Assembly: GCA_937931165.1 (NCBI GenBank)
Contig: CALHCI010000009.1
Coordinates: 1-64,000, forward strand
Source of the DNA: an uncultured Granulosicoccaceae bacterium
GTDB taxonomy: Bacteria > Pseudomonadota > Gammaproteobacteria > Granulosicoccales > Granulosicoccaceae
Reading direction: 5' to 3'
DNA length: 64,000 bases
In this document: positions 17,426 to 26,495 of the stretch, piece after piece
Layout: every line of letters begins with the position of its first letter
Position numbering within the stretch: the stretch's first letter is position 1
Program-made: the position numbers and the translations under genes
Notes under the pieces: generated by a model
Databases searched by the model: none
Told to the model about the DNA's origin: nothing
Seen by the model: only the letters and a program-made list of their open reading frames with translations

Positions 17426-20158
17426 ATGGCAGCAGCACGAAAAGATCGCTCAGGGCGTAAACGCAGCGCTGCCCTCAAAGATACTCAACTCATATACCGT
17501 GCGTGTACGGATGACTTCGCCCGCAGCCTCCAGTTAGAAAGCGCATCAGATCTCCGTGGTAAGTCCGACTTTAACCTCCTGCCTGAAGCGATTGCCCGGG
17601 TGTATCAATCTATTGAGCAGCAGGTGCTCGAAACGGGTATTCCGGATGTTTCGAACGGAAGACTCTCACAGTCTCAGAATGAAGAGATTGTGGTTGTCCG
17701 TAGTCCCGTAATTTCCGATTCAGGCGTGGTCACCGGCATAGAGGTAAATATCCTCAACCTGCGTGAGCTCAAATCTGATTATGCGGAAATGCTGACGCGG
17801 GATATAAGCCACCGCAAGTTTTTCAATCGCTTTCCGTTTGGTGTTCGCATACAGCGGGGAACGGAGGTGATATTCGAGAATCGCCGCTGGTCACTTTTGA
17901 CCGAAGGTTATCAGTCACAGTTAGAGCTTTGGATGCAGTCAGGGCAGGAGGAAGGCGTCGCCGACGATAACCTCATCTATTTTCAGCGTGCCGGTTTGTT
18001 GTGGCAGGGAGAAGAACTGCAAGGCAGTTTTTGCTTTCCTTACCGGCAGGGCAGCGATTCTTTCATAGAGAAGCGCAAGGGAGCCCGACGTGACAAACAG
18101 CCTCTCGAAAATATGGCTGGCACCGCTTTAGCGGTACCTGTACCTGATGCAGATGTTGAAAGTACGATCTTCAAGGCGTTCAAGTTCCCCGTGTTGTTGT
18201 GTGATGATTGGCTTCCTGTGTATAAAAACGATGCCGCAAGACATCTTTTTAATGAAATTTCCACCACTGACACAGCGCCGGAGTCAATAGAAAACTGGTT
18301 CAGTGATCTTGAGAAAGCGGATATAGACATTATGATGCGCCAGCGTGAGCTGGTTGAAGTTCCGTTGCTTACCTCGGTGAATCTAGGCGGACGTGACTAT
18401 GCCGTCAGTATCAGCCCCGCGAGCTGGTCGGGACGCAGCGCTTTGTTGGTCACGTTGCAGAACGATGTACCACTGCAGCAGCGTTTTGAACGTGTGACAT
18501 CTGAACTTGCAAAGTATTCAGACTTTGCGGCGGCAGCCGGTGACTTTCACTGGGAGATGGACAGTGAGCAAAAAATGACTCACTTATCTATTGACCTGGA
18601 GCCGGTACTTGGTATTGGTAACGCAGATGTTCTCGGTGTTCCTCTTGCCACTATCATCGAACGTTATGTCGACTCTGAAGACATGGCTCAGTGGAGTGTG
18701 CTTTCAGTTGATATGCGTCACCAGCAGCCATTCCGTGATCGCGAATTCAAGTGGCAACACCGTTCCGGTTCAAAGCGCGTGGTTCGGCTTTCCGGAGTGC
18801 CGGTATTTGAGGAAGCTCAATTCATTGGCTACCGTGGTATCGGCAGTGACTTTACTGAAGCGTATAACCTTGCAAGCACCATGGCTTTTCACGCCAGTCA
18901 CGATTCGCTTACCGGTCTTGTCAATCGTCGCGAGTTTGAACAGCGTTGTGATAACGCGATCGTTTCTGCACGTGAAAATACGCTTACCCACGCACTGTGT
19001 TTTCTTGATCTTGATAACTTTAAAGTTGTTAATGACACCTCTGGCCATATAGCCGGTGATGAGTTGCTCAGGCAGTTATCTGCGTTGTTTTCCGGGCTGG
19101 TGCGTAAAAGTGACGTCCTGGCGCGTCTCGGTGGTGATGAGTTTGCAGTGCTGGTGTACGACGTCGGTGTAAATGAAGTGCTGCGCCTTGCTAATCAATT
19201 ACGTTCTGATGTCGAGAGCTTTCAGTTTTTATGGGAAGGCAATCGCTTCAGGGTTGGCGTAAGCATTGGTGTAGTGATTATTGATGATCGATGGGAAGAC
19301 AGGCCAGCATTGTTCGGTGCGGCGGATGCCGCCTGCTACGAGGCGAAAAACCTCGGCAGAAATCGGGTATCGGTTTACAACGAGAAAAGGCTTGATGTCG
19401 ACAGCGGCAGCGTGGGCCCCGGATGGATTGATCGCATTACCAGTGCCATTAAAGAAAAGAGAATTCGTCTGTGTATGCAGAAAATTCTATCTTTAAATGA
19501 GTTCAATAAGCCCGTCACGCGTGTTGAGCTGCTGGTTCGCATGCTTGAGCAGAGTCAGCCGATTGAACCCGGTGTTTTTCTTCCGGCGGCCGACCGTTAC
19601 GGTTTGACAGTGGATATTGATAAAGCGGTAATCGAGCGTGCGATTGACTGGCTTGAAGGTCAGCCACATGTTACAGATAGCATGCAGATGTGTTCGATTA
19701 ACCTGCATGGTCGATCATTTGCCGATGAAGATTTTACGGTTTATCTCATAAAAACACTGCAGGCAGTCAAATTTGATGTGTCGATACTGTGTTTTGAAAT
19801 TACAGAGACGGCGGCCATTGCCAATCTTTCCGGTGTGACCCAGTTTATGAAGCGCGTCGGTGAGACAGGCTGCAAGTTTGCGCTTGACGATTTTGGCAGT
19901 GGGTTATCTTCTTTTGCGTATCTTAAAAATCTACCCGTGAGCTATTTGAAAATAGATGGCAAATATATACGCAATATATTGCATGAGCCGGTGGACTACG
20001 CCATGGTAAAAGCGATCAACGAGATCGGTCATACGCTCGGCAAGCAGACGATTGCAGAATTCGTTGAGAGTGACGATGTGCTGGAAAAGCTCCGTGAGCT
20101 CGGCGTAGATCTGGCTCAGGGTTATCAGATCGGCAAGCCCGAGCTGATAGACTTTTAG
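17426..20158 (+). CDS. Multi-PAS GGDEF-EAL cyclic-di-GMP enzyme
   Basis: About 910 residues from the ATG at 17426 (an in-frame start at 17366 is less likely: Cys/Pro/Ser-rich leader, no ribosome-binding site). Order: about four PAS-like regions (roughly 20-100, 140-230, 265-360, 370-490; the last has the clearest PAC motif, HRSGSKRVVRLSGVPVFEE), GGDEF domain with ARLGGDEFAV at residues 569-573 and an upstream RKSD inhibitory site five residues before it, then EAL. The EAL signature reads VELLVR (Glu at 701), a conservative variant, while Asn (INLHGR), Glu (EITETA), DDFGSG, Lys (LKIDGKY), Glu (AEFVES) and Gln (AQGYQIGKP) are kept. No transmembrane helix or signal peptide is visible, so sensing is cytoplasmic. 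Confidence 0.9.
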   Translation: MAAARKDRSGRKRSAALKDTQLIYRACTDDFARSLQLESASDLRGKSDFNLLPEAIARVYQSIEQQVLETGIPDVSNGRLSQSQNEEIVVVRSPVISDSGVVTGIEVNILNLRELKSDYAEMLTRDISHRKFFNRFPFGVRIQRGTEVIFENRRWSLLTEGYQSQLELWMQSGQEEGVADDNLIYFQRAGLLWQGEELQGSFCFPYRQGSDSFIEKRKGARRDKQPLENMAGTALAVPVPDADVESTIFKAFKFPVLLCDDWLPVYKNDAARHLFNEISTTDTAPESIENWFSDLEKADIDIMMRQRELVEVPLLTSVNLGGRDYAVSISPASWSGRSALLVTLQNDVPLQQRFERVTSELAKYSDFAAAAGDFHWEMDSEQKMTHLSIDLEPVLGIGNADVLGVPLATIIERYVDSEDMAQWSVLSVDMRHQQPFRDREFKWQHRSGSKRVVRLSGVPVFEEAQFIGYRGIGSDFTEAYNLASTMAFHASHDSLTGLVNRREFEQRCDNAIVSARENTLTHALCFLDLDNFKVVNDTSGHIAGDELLRQLSALFSGLVRKSDVLARLGGDEFAVLVYDVGVNEVLRLANQLRSDVESFQFLWEGNRFRVGVSIGVVIIDDRWEDRPALFGAADAACYEAKNLGRNRVSVYNEKRLDVDSGSVGPGWIDRITSAIKEKRIRLCMQKILSLNEFNKPVTRVELLVRMLEQSQPIEPGVFLPAADRYGLTVDIDKAVIERAIDWLEGQPHVTDSMQMCSINLHGRSFADEDFTVYLIKTLQAVKFDVSILCFEITETAAIANLSGVTQFMKRVGETGCKFALDDFGSGLSSFAYLKNLPVSYLKIDGKYIRNILHEPVDYAMVKAINEIGHTLGKQTIAEFVESDDVLEKLRELGVDLAQGYQIGKPELIDF

Positions 20159-20172
20159 TCAGTATTGGCGGT

Positions 20173-20232
20173 GATTGCCCGCCGGACGACAGGCAATCGG
20201 ATCTTTCAATACTCTCCACCTTTCACTGGTGG
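20173..20232 (+). terminator. Possible terminator hairpins between convergent genes
   Basis: Two stem-loops lie after the GGDEF-EAL stop: GATTGCC/GGCAATC (20173-20179 with 20192-20198) and CCACC/GGTGG (20216-20220 with 20228-20232), the second followed by TTTAAGT. Neither has a full T-run. They are candidates only, placed where a terminator is expected. Confidence 0.4.
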
Positions 20233-20250
20233 TTTAAGTCGTGATTATTG

Positions 20251-20276
20251 AGTTGTACTTTTCAAGTTGTACTTTT
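20251..20276. repeat. 12-bp direct repeat spanning a stop codon
   Basis: AGTTGTACTTTT occurs at 20251-20262 and again at 20265-20276 (14-bp period). The stop codon of the flavoprotein gene (20264-20262) lies at the join, so one copy encodes the last residues and the other is the first 3' untranslated sequence. It looks like a small slipped-strand duplication. Confidence 0.7.
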
Positions 20277-21770
20277 TAGGGCGGCTGAAGCTGGCTTTTT
20301 GCCGCGACGCCAACGATGATACTTTTCAAGCAGGCTGAGAATCTTTTGCGGTGCATGCGCTTTCTGCCAATTGCCTGCGGCCATTTTGTTGGCCTCGCTC
20401 ATGGTAGGGTAAATGTGAATTGTACCGAGAATTTTCTTTAACCCGAGTTTGTGTTTCATCGCCAGCACATATTCTGCAATCAAATCACCGGCATGTGCAC
20501 CAACGATGGTGACACCGAGAATCTTGTCTTTACCCGGCACGGTCAATACCTTCACTACACCGTGATCTTCACTGTCTGCGATAGCACGGTCCAGATCATC
20601 GATGCCATAGGTGGTTACTTCGTAGGCAATGTTTTGTGCTTTCGCGTCAGTTTCATTAAGCCCGACACGCGCTACCTCAGGATCAGTGAAGGTAGCCCAT
20701 GGAATGACCGAATAGTCGGCTTTGAATTTTTTAAATTGCCCAAACAGACTGTTAACAGTAGCAAACCAGGCCTGATGTGCCGCCGTATGGGTGAATTGAT
20801 AAGGACCGGTCACATCACCTACCGCATAGATGTTGTCAAAGTTTGTTCGAAGGAATTCATCTGTATCTACGGTATTGTTTTTTCTGAGCGTGACGCCCAA
20901 CTCTTCGAGGCCATAGCCTTCAACATTCGGGCGTCGGCCAATGGCAACAAGTAGTCCGTCGAAAGGAATTTCGATTTCCTTGTCATCCTGATCGCATACC
21001 AGTGTTTGTTCGCCATTGACGTTTTTACAAGAGACTGCGCGTGTACCGCACAACACATTCATGTTTTCGGCAACAAATTTATCTTGCACCATGGCAGAGA
21101 TTTCTTCGTCTTCACGAATCATAATTCGCGGTGCCATCTCTACCAGTGACACTTCGCTGCCAAGCCGGTTAAATGCCTGAGCCATCTCGCAGCCGATCGG
21201 TCCGCCACCGAGTACGATCATACGCTTCGGCTGCTCCCGCAACTCCCACAGGTTGTCAGAGTTATACCATTTAACCTGATCGAGCCCTTCGATTGGTGGC
21301 ACAAAAGGTCTGGCACCTGCCGCCAGAATTATGTTACGGGCGGTAATGGTCTGGCCATTGACTTCAACTGCCCACGGAGTAACCACGCGTGCCTCGCCGG
21401 TAATGCAATCGACCCCAAGTTCGGTGAATCGCTCTATGGAATCATGCGGTTCTATTTTCTTTATGACTTGCTGAACTCTTTCCATCACATCGTGAAAGTC
21501 AAAATCGGCGCTGGCGGTTTTTACCCCGTACTTTGATGAGTTTTTAACGTCCGTCAGGAAGCGTGCTGTTTTAATGAGCGCCTTGGATGGTACGCAACCG
21601 GTATTTAAACAGTCACCTCCCATCTTGTGTTTTTCAATGAGGGTCACGCGGGCTTTTACGGCCGCGGCAATCAGTGAGGCGATTAGGCCACCGGAGCCTG
21701 CACCAATAACAATGACATTGGTATCGAAGAAATCCGGCTTTTCGAAGTTCTGTGTGTTGTCGGTGCTCAT
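20262..21770 (-). CDS. FAD-dependent pyridine nucleotide-disulfide oxidoreductase, MerA/Lpd-like
   Basis: 502 residues. GAGSGGLIASL near the N-terminus binds FAD, and GGDCLNTGCVPSK holds the redox-active Cys pair (Cys-x4-Cys). A second GGGPIGCEMAQAF binds NAD(P)H, AVGDVTGPYQFTHTAAHQAW is the third FAD motif, and the dimerisation domain ends with HIYPTMSEA. MerA's N-terminal HMA domain and C-terminal Cys pair are missing, so it is not a mercuric reductase proper; true lipoamide dehydrogenase is also unlikely without 2-oxoacid dehydrogenase genes. A ~30-residue basic tail (HRWRRGKKPA) follows the usual end. It overlaps the TVP38 gene by ATGA, a pairing known in many bacteria but of unknown reaction. 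Confidence 0.85.
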   Translation of the reverse strand: MSTDNTQNFEKPDFFDTNVIVIGAGSGGLIASLIAAAVKARVTLIEKHKMGGDCLNTGCVPSKALIKTARFLTDVKNSSKYGVKTASADFDFHDVMERVQQVIKKIEPHDSIERFTELGVDCITGEARVVTPWAVEVNGQTITARNIILAAGARPFVPPIEGLDQVKWYNSDNLWELREQPKRMIVLGGGPIGCEMAQAFNRLGSEVSLVEMAPRIMIREDEEISAMVQDKFVAENMNVLCGTRAVSCKNVNGEQTLVCDQDDKEIEIPFDGLLVAIGRRPNVEGYGLEELGVTLRKNNTVDTDEFLRTNFDNIYAVGDVTGPYQFTHTAAHQAWFATVNSLFGQFKKFKADYSVIPWATFTDPEVARVGLNETDAKAQNIAYEVTTYGIDDLDRAIADSEDHGVVKVLTVPGKDKILGVTIVGAHAGDLIAEYVLAMKHKLGLKKILGTIHIYPTMSEANKMAAGNWQKAHAPQKILSLLEKYHRWRRGKKPASAALKSTT

Positions 21771-22453
21771 TGCGCTACTTTCCGGGTTTTATAGAGGTCG
21801 AGAAGTTTCTTCGCAACAATCGGGAATACACCCAACAGTACGAAGGCGGCTATCAACTGTGGCGAGAGAATATCGCCAACAGAATTGATTTTTGAAAGCT
21901 GGTTGCCGGCGTTAACAAATACGGCAGTACCTGGAAGCATGCCGAGTTGGCTGGCAATGGCGTAGACACCTGTTTTTATCGGCGTCAGTCCCATCAGCAG
22001 ATTAACAATAAAAAACGGTACTGCCGGAATCAGGCGCAGCGTAAACAGGTAAAACGCACCTTCTTCTTTTATTCCGTTATTGAGTGTTTCGAGATGCTCT
22101 CCAAATTTGTTCTGTACAGAATCACGGAACAGAAAGCGGGAAATCAGAAAGGCCAGTGTTGCGCCGAGCGTTGAGGCAAAAGAAACAATAACCAGTCCGG
22201 TAACAAAGCCGAAAATTGCACCGGCTGCCAGTGTCAGTATGGCGGCTCCAGGTAGTGATAGTCCGGTAACACCCACGTATAAAAAGAAAAACCCGACAAT
22301 TGTGAGCAAGCGGTTTTCACCATAGAATTCCACTATGGACTGGTGTTTTTGTTTAAGATAGTCGAGTGACAGGTACTGACCGAGGTCGAAGTAAAAAAAC
22401 GCCGCAATCAGTAATACCGCCGCTACTGCTATCCATATTTTTGCATTTTTCAT
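21767..22453 (-). CDS. TVP38/TMEM64-family membrane protein (DedA superfamily)
   Basis: About 228 residues from the ATG at 22453, with five to six hydrophobic segments. The family core is visible: GLSLPGAAILTLAAGAIFG (about 78-96), then ASTLGATLAFLISRFLFRD, and the hallmark LRLIPAVPFFIVNLLMGLTP with F-x-x-N, near residues 150-170. DedA/TVP38 proteins are thought to move lipids or lipid precursors across the inner membrane. The stop overlaps the start of the flavoprotein gene (ATGA at 21770-21767), so the two are translationally coupled. Confidence 0.88.
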   Translation of the reverse strand: MKNAKIWIAVAAVLLIAAFFYFDLGQYLSLDYLKQKHQSIVEFYGENRLLTIVGFFFLYVGVTGLSLPGAAILTLAAGAIFGFVTGLVIVSFASTLGATLAFLISRFLFRDSVQNKFGEHLETLNNGIKEEGAFYLFTLRLIPAVPFFIVNLLMGLTPIKTGVYAIASQLGMLPGTAVFVNAGNQLSKINSVGDILSPQLIAAFVLLGVFPIVAKKLLDLYKTRKVAQ

Positions 22454-22503
22454 GTCCAGTGCTCTGTTCGTTCTGGTGACACGGCCGAGGCCATTCATTA
22501 CCG

Positions 22504-23562
22504 ATGAAAACCGAAACTAATGATCTCGTCGCTACGCTGTTACTGCCGGATCTGTTACCGCCGGATCTGTTACCGGAAGGGCCTCATCTTCTGCAGCCTG
22601 ACCAGTACAAATCACTGCATCGCATAGTAACTGAAGCGCAACAGCAGAGTATTATAAGTGCAAGCTTGGAGTCAGCAGTGCTGAAATGGTTCCACGGTGA
22701 AAATGCGCCACTTGAAAATTGTGCTGCTGAACTTGGATATCGGCTGGACTCTGGAAAAGCTACAGTTGCAGGACGGGTCATGCGTGCAGATCCGGTGTAC
22801 CAGCAGATGGATATCAACAACGCGGTGCTTGGAGATCGCAGCCTGATCGACCTGACCAATGAAGAATCAGAAACCATCATTCAAGATTTGAATAAGCACT
22901 TTTCAGAGGATGGGTTGCGTTTTGAAAGCGGATCGGAAGGACGCTGGTACTGTGTCTTCGAGCAAAACCTCACCCTGCAAACTGTACCGCCAGGTTATGC
23001 CACTGGAAGGGACGTCTCTTTGCAAATGCCAACCGGCGATGGTGCCAGGCGCTGGCGCGGTTGGCTGGCCGAAATAGAAATGCTGTTGTACGCACACCCG
23101 GTCAATGCAGCCAGAGCGGCCACTGGTAAAACCGTGGTTAATTCATTATGGCTGTGGGGGGAAGGTGCTCTGCAGACCCTGCCACCGCTGGATTCGGCAG
23201 ATCGACAAATTATTGCAGAGTGTTTTTACACCCGCAGCCTTGCAGATTTTTACGGGCTGCCCTGCGGTGGGCTGGAAAATTTCCAGCACGTTTCTGTAGA
23301 CAAGCCGGTATTAGTGGTCGACGGCAGACTCGCAGCCGCCAGAGCAACCGGTAATCAGAACCGCTATGAAGCGCTTTTAGAGATGCTCGATCAACAAGTC
23401 TTCACGCACCTGGAAAATGGTTTGCGCCGTGGTGGCTGGGAGAGCGCCCGCATCTGGCTGGGGGGTGATCGCTGGTTGCAGTGCAGGCGACGCAGACTGA
23501 TCGGATCGATCAAATCAAAGCTCTATTCAGTGTTCAGTCGGACGGGACAGTCGCGTGCGTGA
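22504..23562 (+). CDS. RpfE-type conserved protein upstream of recJ
   Basis: 352 residues. The blocks RVMRADPVYQQMDINNAVLG, RWYCVFEQ, YAHPVNAARAATGK and VNSLWLWGEGAL are what I recall from the RpfE family, found beside recJ in Xanthomonas and other gammaproteobacteria and distantly related to phosphoglycerate-mutase-like folds; its biochemical role is not established. It overlaps recJ by 8 bases (23555-23562), so translation is coupled. The N-terminus has a 15-bp tandem repeat (22537-22577) giving LLLPDLLPPDLLPEG. It is divergent from the TVP38 gene with only 50 bases between starts. Confidence 0.75.
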   Translation: MKTETNDLVATLLLPDLLPPDLLPEGPHLLQPDQYKSLHRIVTEAQQQSIISASLESAVLKWFHGENAPLENCAAELGYRLDSGKATVAGRVMRADPVYQQMDINNAVLGDRSLIDLTNEESETIIQDLNKHFSEDGLRFESGSEGRWYCVFEQNLTLQTVPPGYATGRDVSLQMPTGDGARRWRGWLAEIEMLLYAHPVNAARAATGKTVVNSLWLWGEGALQTLPPLDSADRQIIAECFYTRSLADFYGLPCGGLENFQHVSVDKPVLVVDGRLAAARATGNQNRYEALLEMLDQQVFTHLENGLRRGGWESARIWLGGDRWLQCRRRRLIGSIKSKLYSVFSRTGQSRA

Positions 23563-25270
23563 GCCGGTTCGCCGTCGACAATTCGACAATGCTCTGGCAT
23601 CTGTGCTGCACGGTGATGCGTTGGTTGGAAAAATTCTGGCGGGCAGAGGCGTCACCAGTGACAAAGAACTCGAGCTTTCGCTGCAACGATTACAGCGCCC
23701 TAAGGGTTTTAAAGGGCTGGACGCGGCCGTCGCGCTGTTGGCAGACGCAATTGCGCAAAAAAACCGCATCCTGATTGTTGGGGACTACGATGCCGACGGC
23801 GCCACCAGCACCGCACTTGCGATGGACGTGCTTGGCAAGCTTGGCGCTTCTGTCGATTATCTGGTGCCCAACCGGTTTGAGTACGGCTATGGACTGTCCA
23901 CTGCCATCGTTGATGTGGCGTGTCAGAAATCACCTGATCTTATTCTGACTGTGGATAACGGCATTGCCTCCAATGAAGGAGTACACGCCGCAAAGGCGGC
24001 CGGTATAACCGTGGTGGTAACCGATCACCACTTACCCCCCGAACAGCTGCCTGCTGCTGATGCTATTGTTAATCCGAATCAACCGGGGTGTGAATTCGGT
24101 AGTAAAAACCTGTGTGGAGTCGGGGTGATATTCTATGTCATGGCCGGGCTTTGTCGGCATTTGCAGGCAGCAGACTGGTTCGAGAACCACCATATACCGG
24201 CAATGGCAGATTACCTTGATCTGGTTGCTCTCGGCACCGTCGCTGATGTAGTTCCTCTCGATCACAACAACCGTATATTAATAGAGCAGGGCCTGCGCCG
24301 AATTCGTTCCGGGGTTGCACGCCCCGGTATTCTTGCGTTGTTTGATGTGGCGTCGCGGGATCATCGCAATGCCACCACTGATGATCTTGGTTTCATGATC
24401 GGCCCTCGACTAAACGCTGCCGGCCGTCTTGATGACATTAGCGTGGGCATTGAATGCCTGTTATCAACTGAGTTAACGGAGGCATTGCCAGTTGCGCGGC
24501 AGCTTGATGAATTCAATCGCAAGCGTCGTCAGATAGAAACCGGTATGCGCGACCAGGGTATTGCACAGGTAGAAGAGGTCATTGCAGGTCACAAGGGTGA
24601 AATGCCTTACGCATTATCGGTGTACCGACCTGACTGGCATGAAGGTGTCATTGGGATTCTGGCAAGCCGGCTCAAAGAACACTGCCACCGCCCCGTATTT
24701 GCATTTGCGAAGTCTGCGGATGGCACGTTGAAGGGCTCCGGCCGTTCGGTGCCCGGTATCCACATTCGCGATGTGCTGGTCGCGATGGTCGCGGAGCAGC
24801 CCGGGCTGTTAAGTAAATTTGGCGGCCATGCGATGGCGGCTGGTGTCAGTCTGCCGGAAAAACACCTTAACGTATTTGCCAGTGCGTTTAACCGACAGGT
24901 CGAGCAGCTGCTGAACGGCAAAGTCCTGCAGCGTGAATGGCTGACTGACGGGGCATTGAGTGAAAGCGAATTTACGCTCAGCAAGGCCGCATTGATCAAA
25001 TACCTGCAACCGTGGGGGCAGTCATTTCCGCCGCCGTTGTTTGACGATATCTTTGAGATCAGCAACGTGCAGCCGATTGGCACGGCGCATATGCGGCTTA
25101 AACTGCGCTGTGTAAATGGCCGTCGTGAACTACCTGCGGTGGCGTTTAACCGGCGGGTGGAGGCACAACCGGATGAGCGCTGGCATATCGTTTACCGACT
25201 TGATGTAAATACGTATAAAAACAGGCAATCGCTGCAACTGGTTGTCGAGCATCTGACTCTTGCAGATTGA
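23555..25270 (+). CDS. recJ: Single-stranded-DNA-specific exonuclease RecJ
   Basis: 571 residues (E. coli 577). A 5'-to-3' ssDNA exonuclease for recombination and mismatch repair. DHH-family metal motifs are visible: LIVGDYDADGATSTAL (motif I) near residues 73-88, LTVDNGIAS (II), VVTDHH (III), and LVALGTVADVVPL (IV); the DHHA1 domain signature is GKGSGRS-like KGSGRSVPGIHI near 392-403 and GGHAMAAG near 425-432. The GTG start at 23555 overlaps the RpfE-type gene. It is followed 81 bases later by prfB, the common recJ-prfB-lysS order. Confidence 0.96.
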   Translation: MREPVRRRQFDNALASVLHGDALVGKILAGRGVTSDKELELSLQRLQRPKGFKGLDAAVALLADAIAQKNRILIVGDYDADGATSTALAMDVLGKLGASVDYLVPNRFEYGYGLSTAIVDVACQKSPDLILTVDNGIASNEGVHAAKAAGITVVVTDHHLPPEQLPAADAIVNPNQPGCEFGSKNLCGVGVIFYVMAGLCRHLQAADWFENHHIPAMADYLDLVALGTVADVVPLDHNNRILIEQGLRRIRSGVARPGILALFDVASRDHRNATTDDLGFMIGPRLNAAGRLDDISVGIECLLSTELTEALPVARQLDEFNRKRRQIETGMRDQGIAQVEEVIAGHKGEMPYALSVYRPDWHEGVIGILASRLKEHCHRPVFAFAKSADGTLKGSGRSVPGIHIRDVLVAMVAEQPGLLSKFGGHAMAAGVSLPEKHLNVFASAFNRQVEQLLNGKVLQREWLTDGALSESEFTLSKAALIKYLQPWGQSFPPPLFDDIFEISNVQPIGTAHMRLKLRCVNGRRELPAVAFNRRVEAQPDERWHIVYRLDVNTYKNRQSLQLVVEHLTLAD

Positions 25271-25351
25271 CGCCGTACCGATATTGTAAATCGGGCTTCG
25301 TCGCGCGCAGTGGTGTAAACTTGGGTGATTAACCGATTGTGAATCGTTTCA

Positions 25352-26447
25352 ATGGAAATCAACCCCATACTCAGCAAAATAGACGATCTTCGACAGCGCG
25401 GAACCGCGCTTAGGGGGTATCTTTGACTACGATACAAAAAAAGAACAACTCGAAGAGATAATGCGGGAGCTCGAAGACCCGGCAGTCTGGAACCAGCCCG
25501 ACCGGGCCCAGACACTTGGTAAAGAGCGTGCGCAACTTGAATCAATCGTCGACCTGCTCAGTTCGCTGACCAGCGGCCTTGACGATGCTTCCGAATTGCT
25601 CGAGCTTGCCAGTGAAGAAAACGATGAAGACACTGTCGCCTCGATTACCGAAGATCTCGAAAGCCTCGAAAAAGAAATAGCCACGCTTGAGTTCAGGCGC
25701 ATGTTCAGCGGCGAACAAGACAGCAACAATGCGTTTGTCGATGTGCAGTCCGGTTCCGGTGGAACCGAGGCGCAGGACTGGGCAGAGATGCTGCTGCGCA
25801 TGTATCTGCGCTGGGGCGAGGCACACGGGTTTAAAACTGAACTCATGGAAGCTTCCCCTGGTGATGTCGCCGGCATTAAATCAGCGACCATTCGCTTTGA
25901 GGGCGAGTATGCTTATGGGTGGCTTCGAACCGAATCAGGTGTGCACCGGCTGGTAAGAAAATCACCGTTCGACTCAGGCAACCGTCGGCACACATCGTTT
26001 GCAGCAGTGTTTGTGGCTCCGGAAGTGGACGATAGCGTTGAGATTGACATTAACCCGGCAGACTTGCGTATCGATGTTTATCGGGCATCCGGTGCAGGTG
26101 GTCAGCATGTAAACCGTACTGAATCGGCGGTGCGTATCACCCATGAGCCAACCAATATTGTTGTGCAGTGTCAGAATGACCGCTCGCAACATAAAAATAA
26201 AGATCAGGCCATGAAACAACTAAAAGCCAAGCTCTACGAGCTCGAAATGCAAAAGCGTCGTGGTGATCAGCAAGCGCTGGAAGAAACCAAGTCTGACATC
26301 GGCTGGGGCAGTCAGATCCGCTCTTACGTGCTCGATCAGTCACGCATTAAAGACTTGCGCACCAGTGTCGAAACCGGCAACACTCAAGCTGTGCTCGACG
26401 GTGACCTCGATCAGTTTATCGAAGCCAGTTTAAAAAGCGGACTATAA
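25352..26447 (+). CDS. prfB: Peptide chain release factor 2, with programmed +1 frameshift
   Basis: RF2, terminating translation at UGA and UAA. The gene is in two frames: ATG at 25352 opens 24 codons ending CTT TGA (stop at 25424-25426); translation continues after a +1 shift from GAC at 25425, giving 364 residues in all (E. coli 365). The shift site has the classic elements: internal Shine-Dalgarno AGGGGG at 25412-25417, then TAT CTT TGA C. Later motifs: codon-recognition tripeptide SPF in [16 protein letters not shown] and GGQ in [13 protein letters not shown]. Autoregulation is direct: low RF2 lets the ribosome pause at UGA and shift. lysS follows closely, as in E. coli. Confidence 0.97.
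25412..25427 (+). promoter_or_regulatory. prfB programmed frameshift signal
   Basis: AGGGGG (25412-25417), three bases, then CTTTGAC (25421-25427). The Shine-Dalgarno-like hexamer sits at the spacing used to push the ribosome +1 at the slippery CUU codon when the in-frame UGA is decoded slowly. Confidence 0.97.
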
Positions 26448-26495
26448 GCCGTGGTAATTAACCCGACACCCAATGCGGTACGCCGCAGGAAAATT

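Noticed and set aside
20262-21770. Assignment as mercuric reductase or lipoamide dehydrogenase
   Set aside because: No HMA domain or C-terminal Cys pair of MerA and no mer or 2-oxoacid dehydrogenase genes nearby; called only as a family member.
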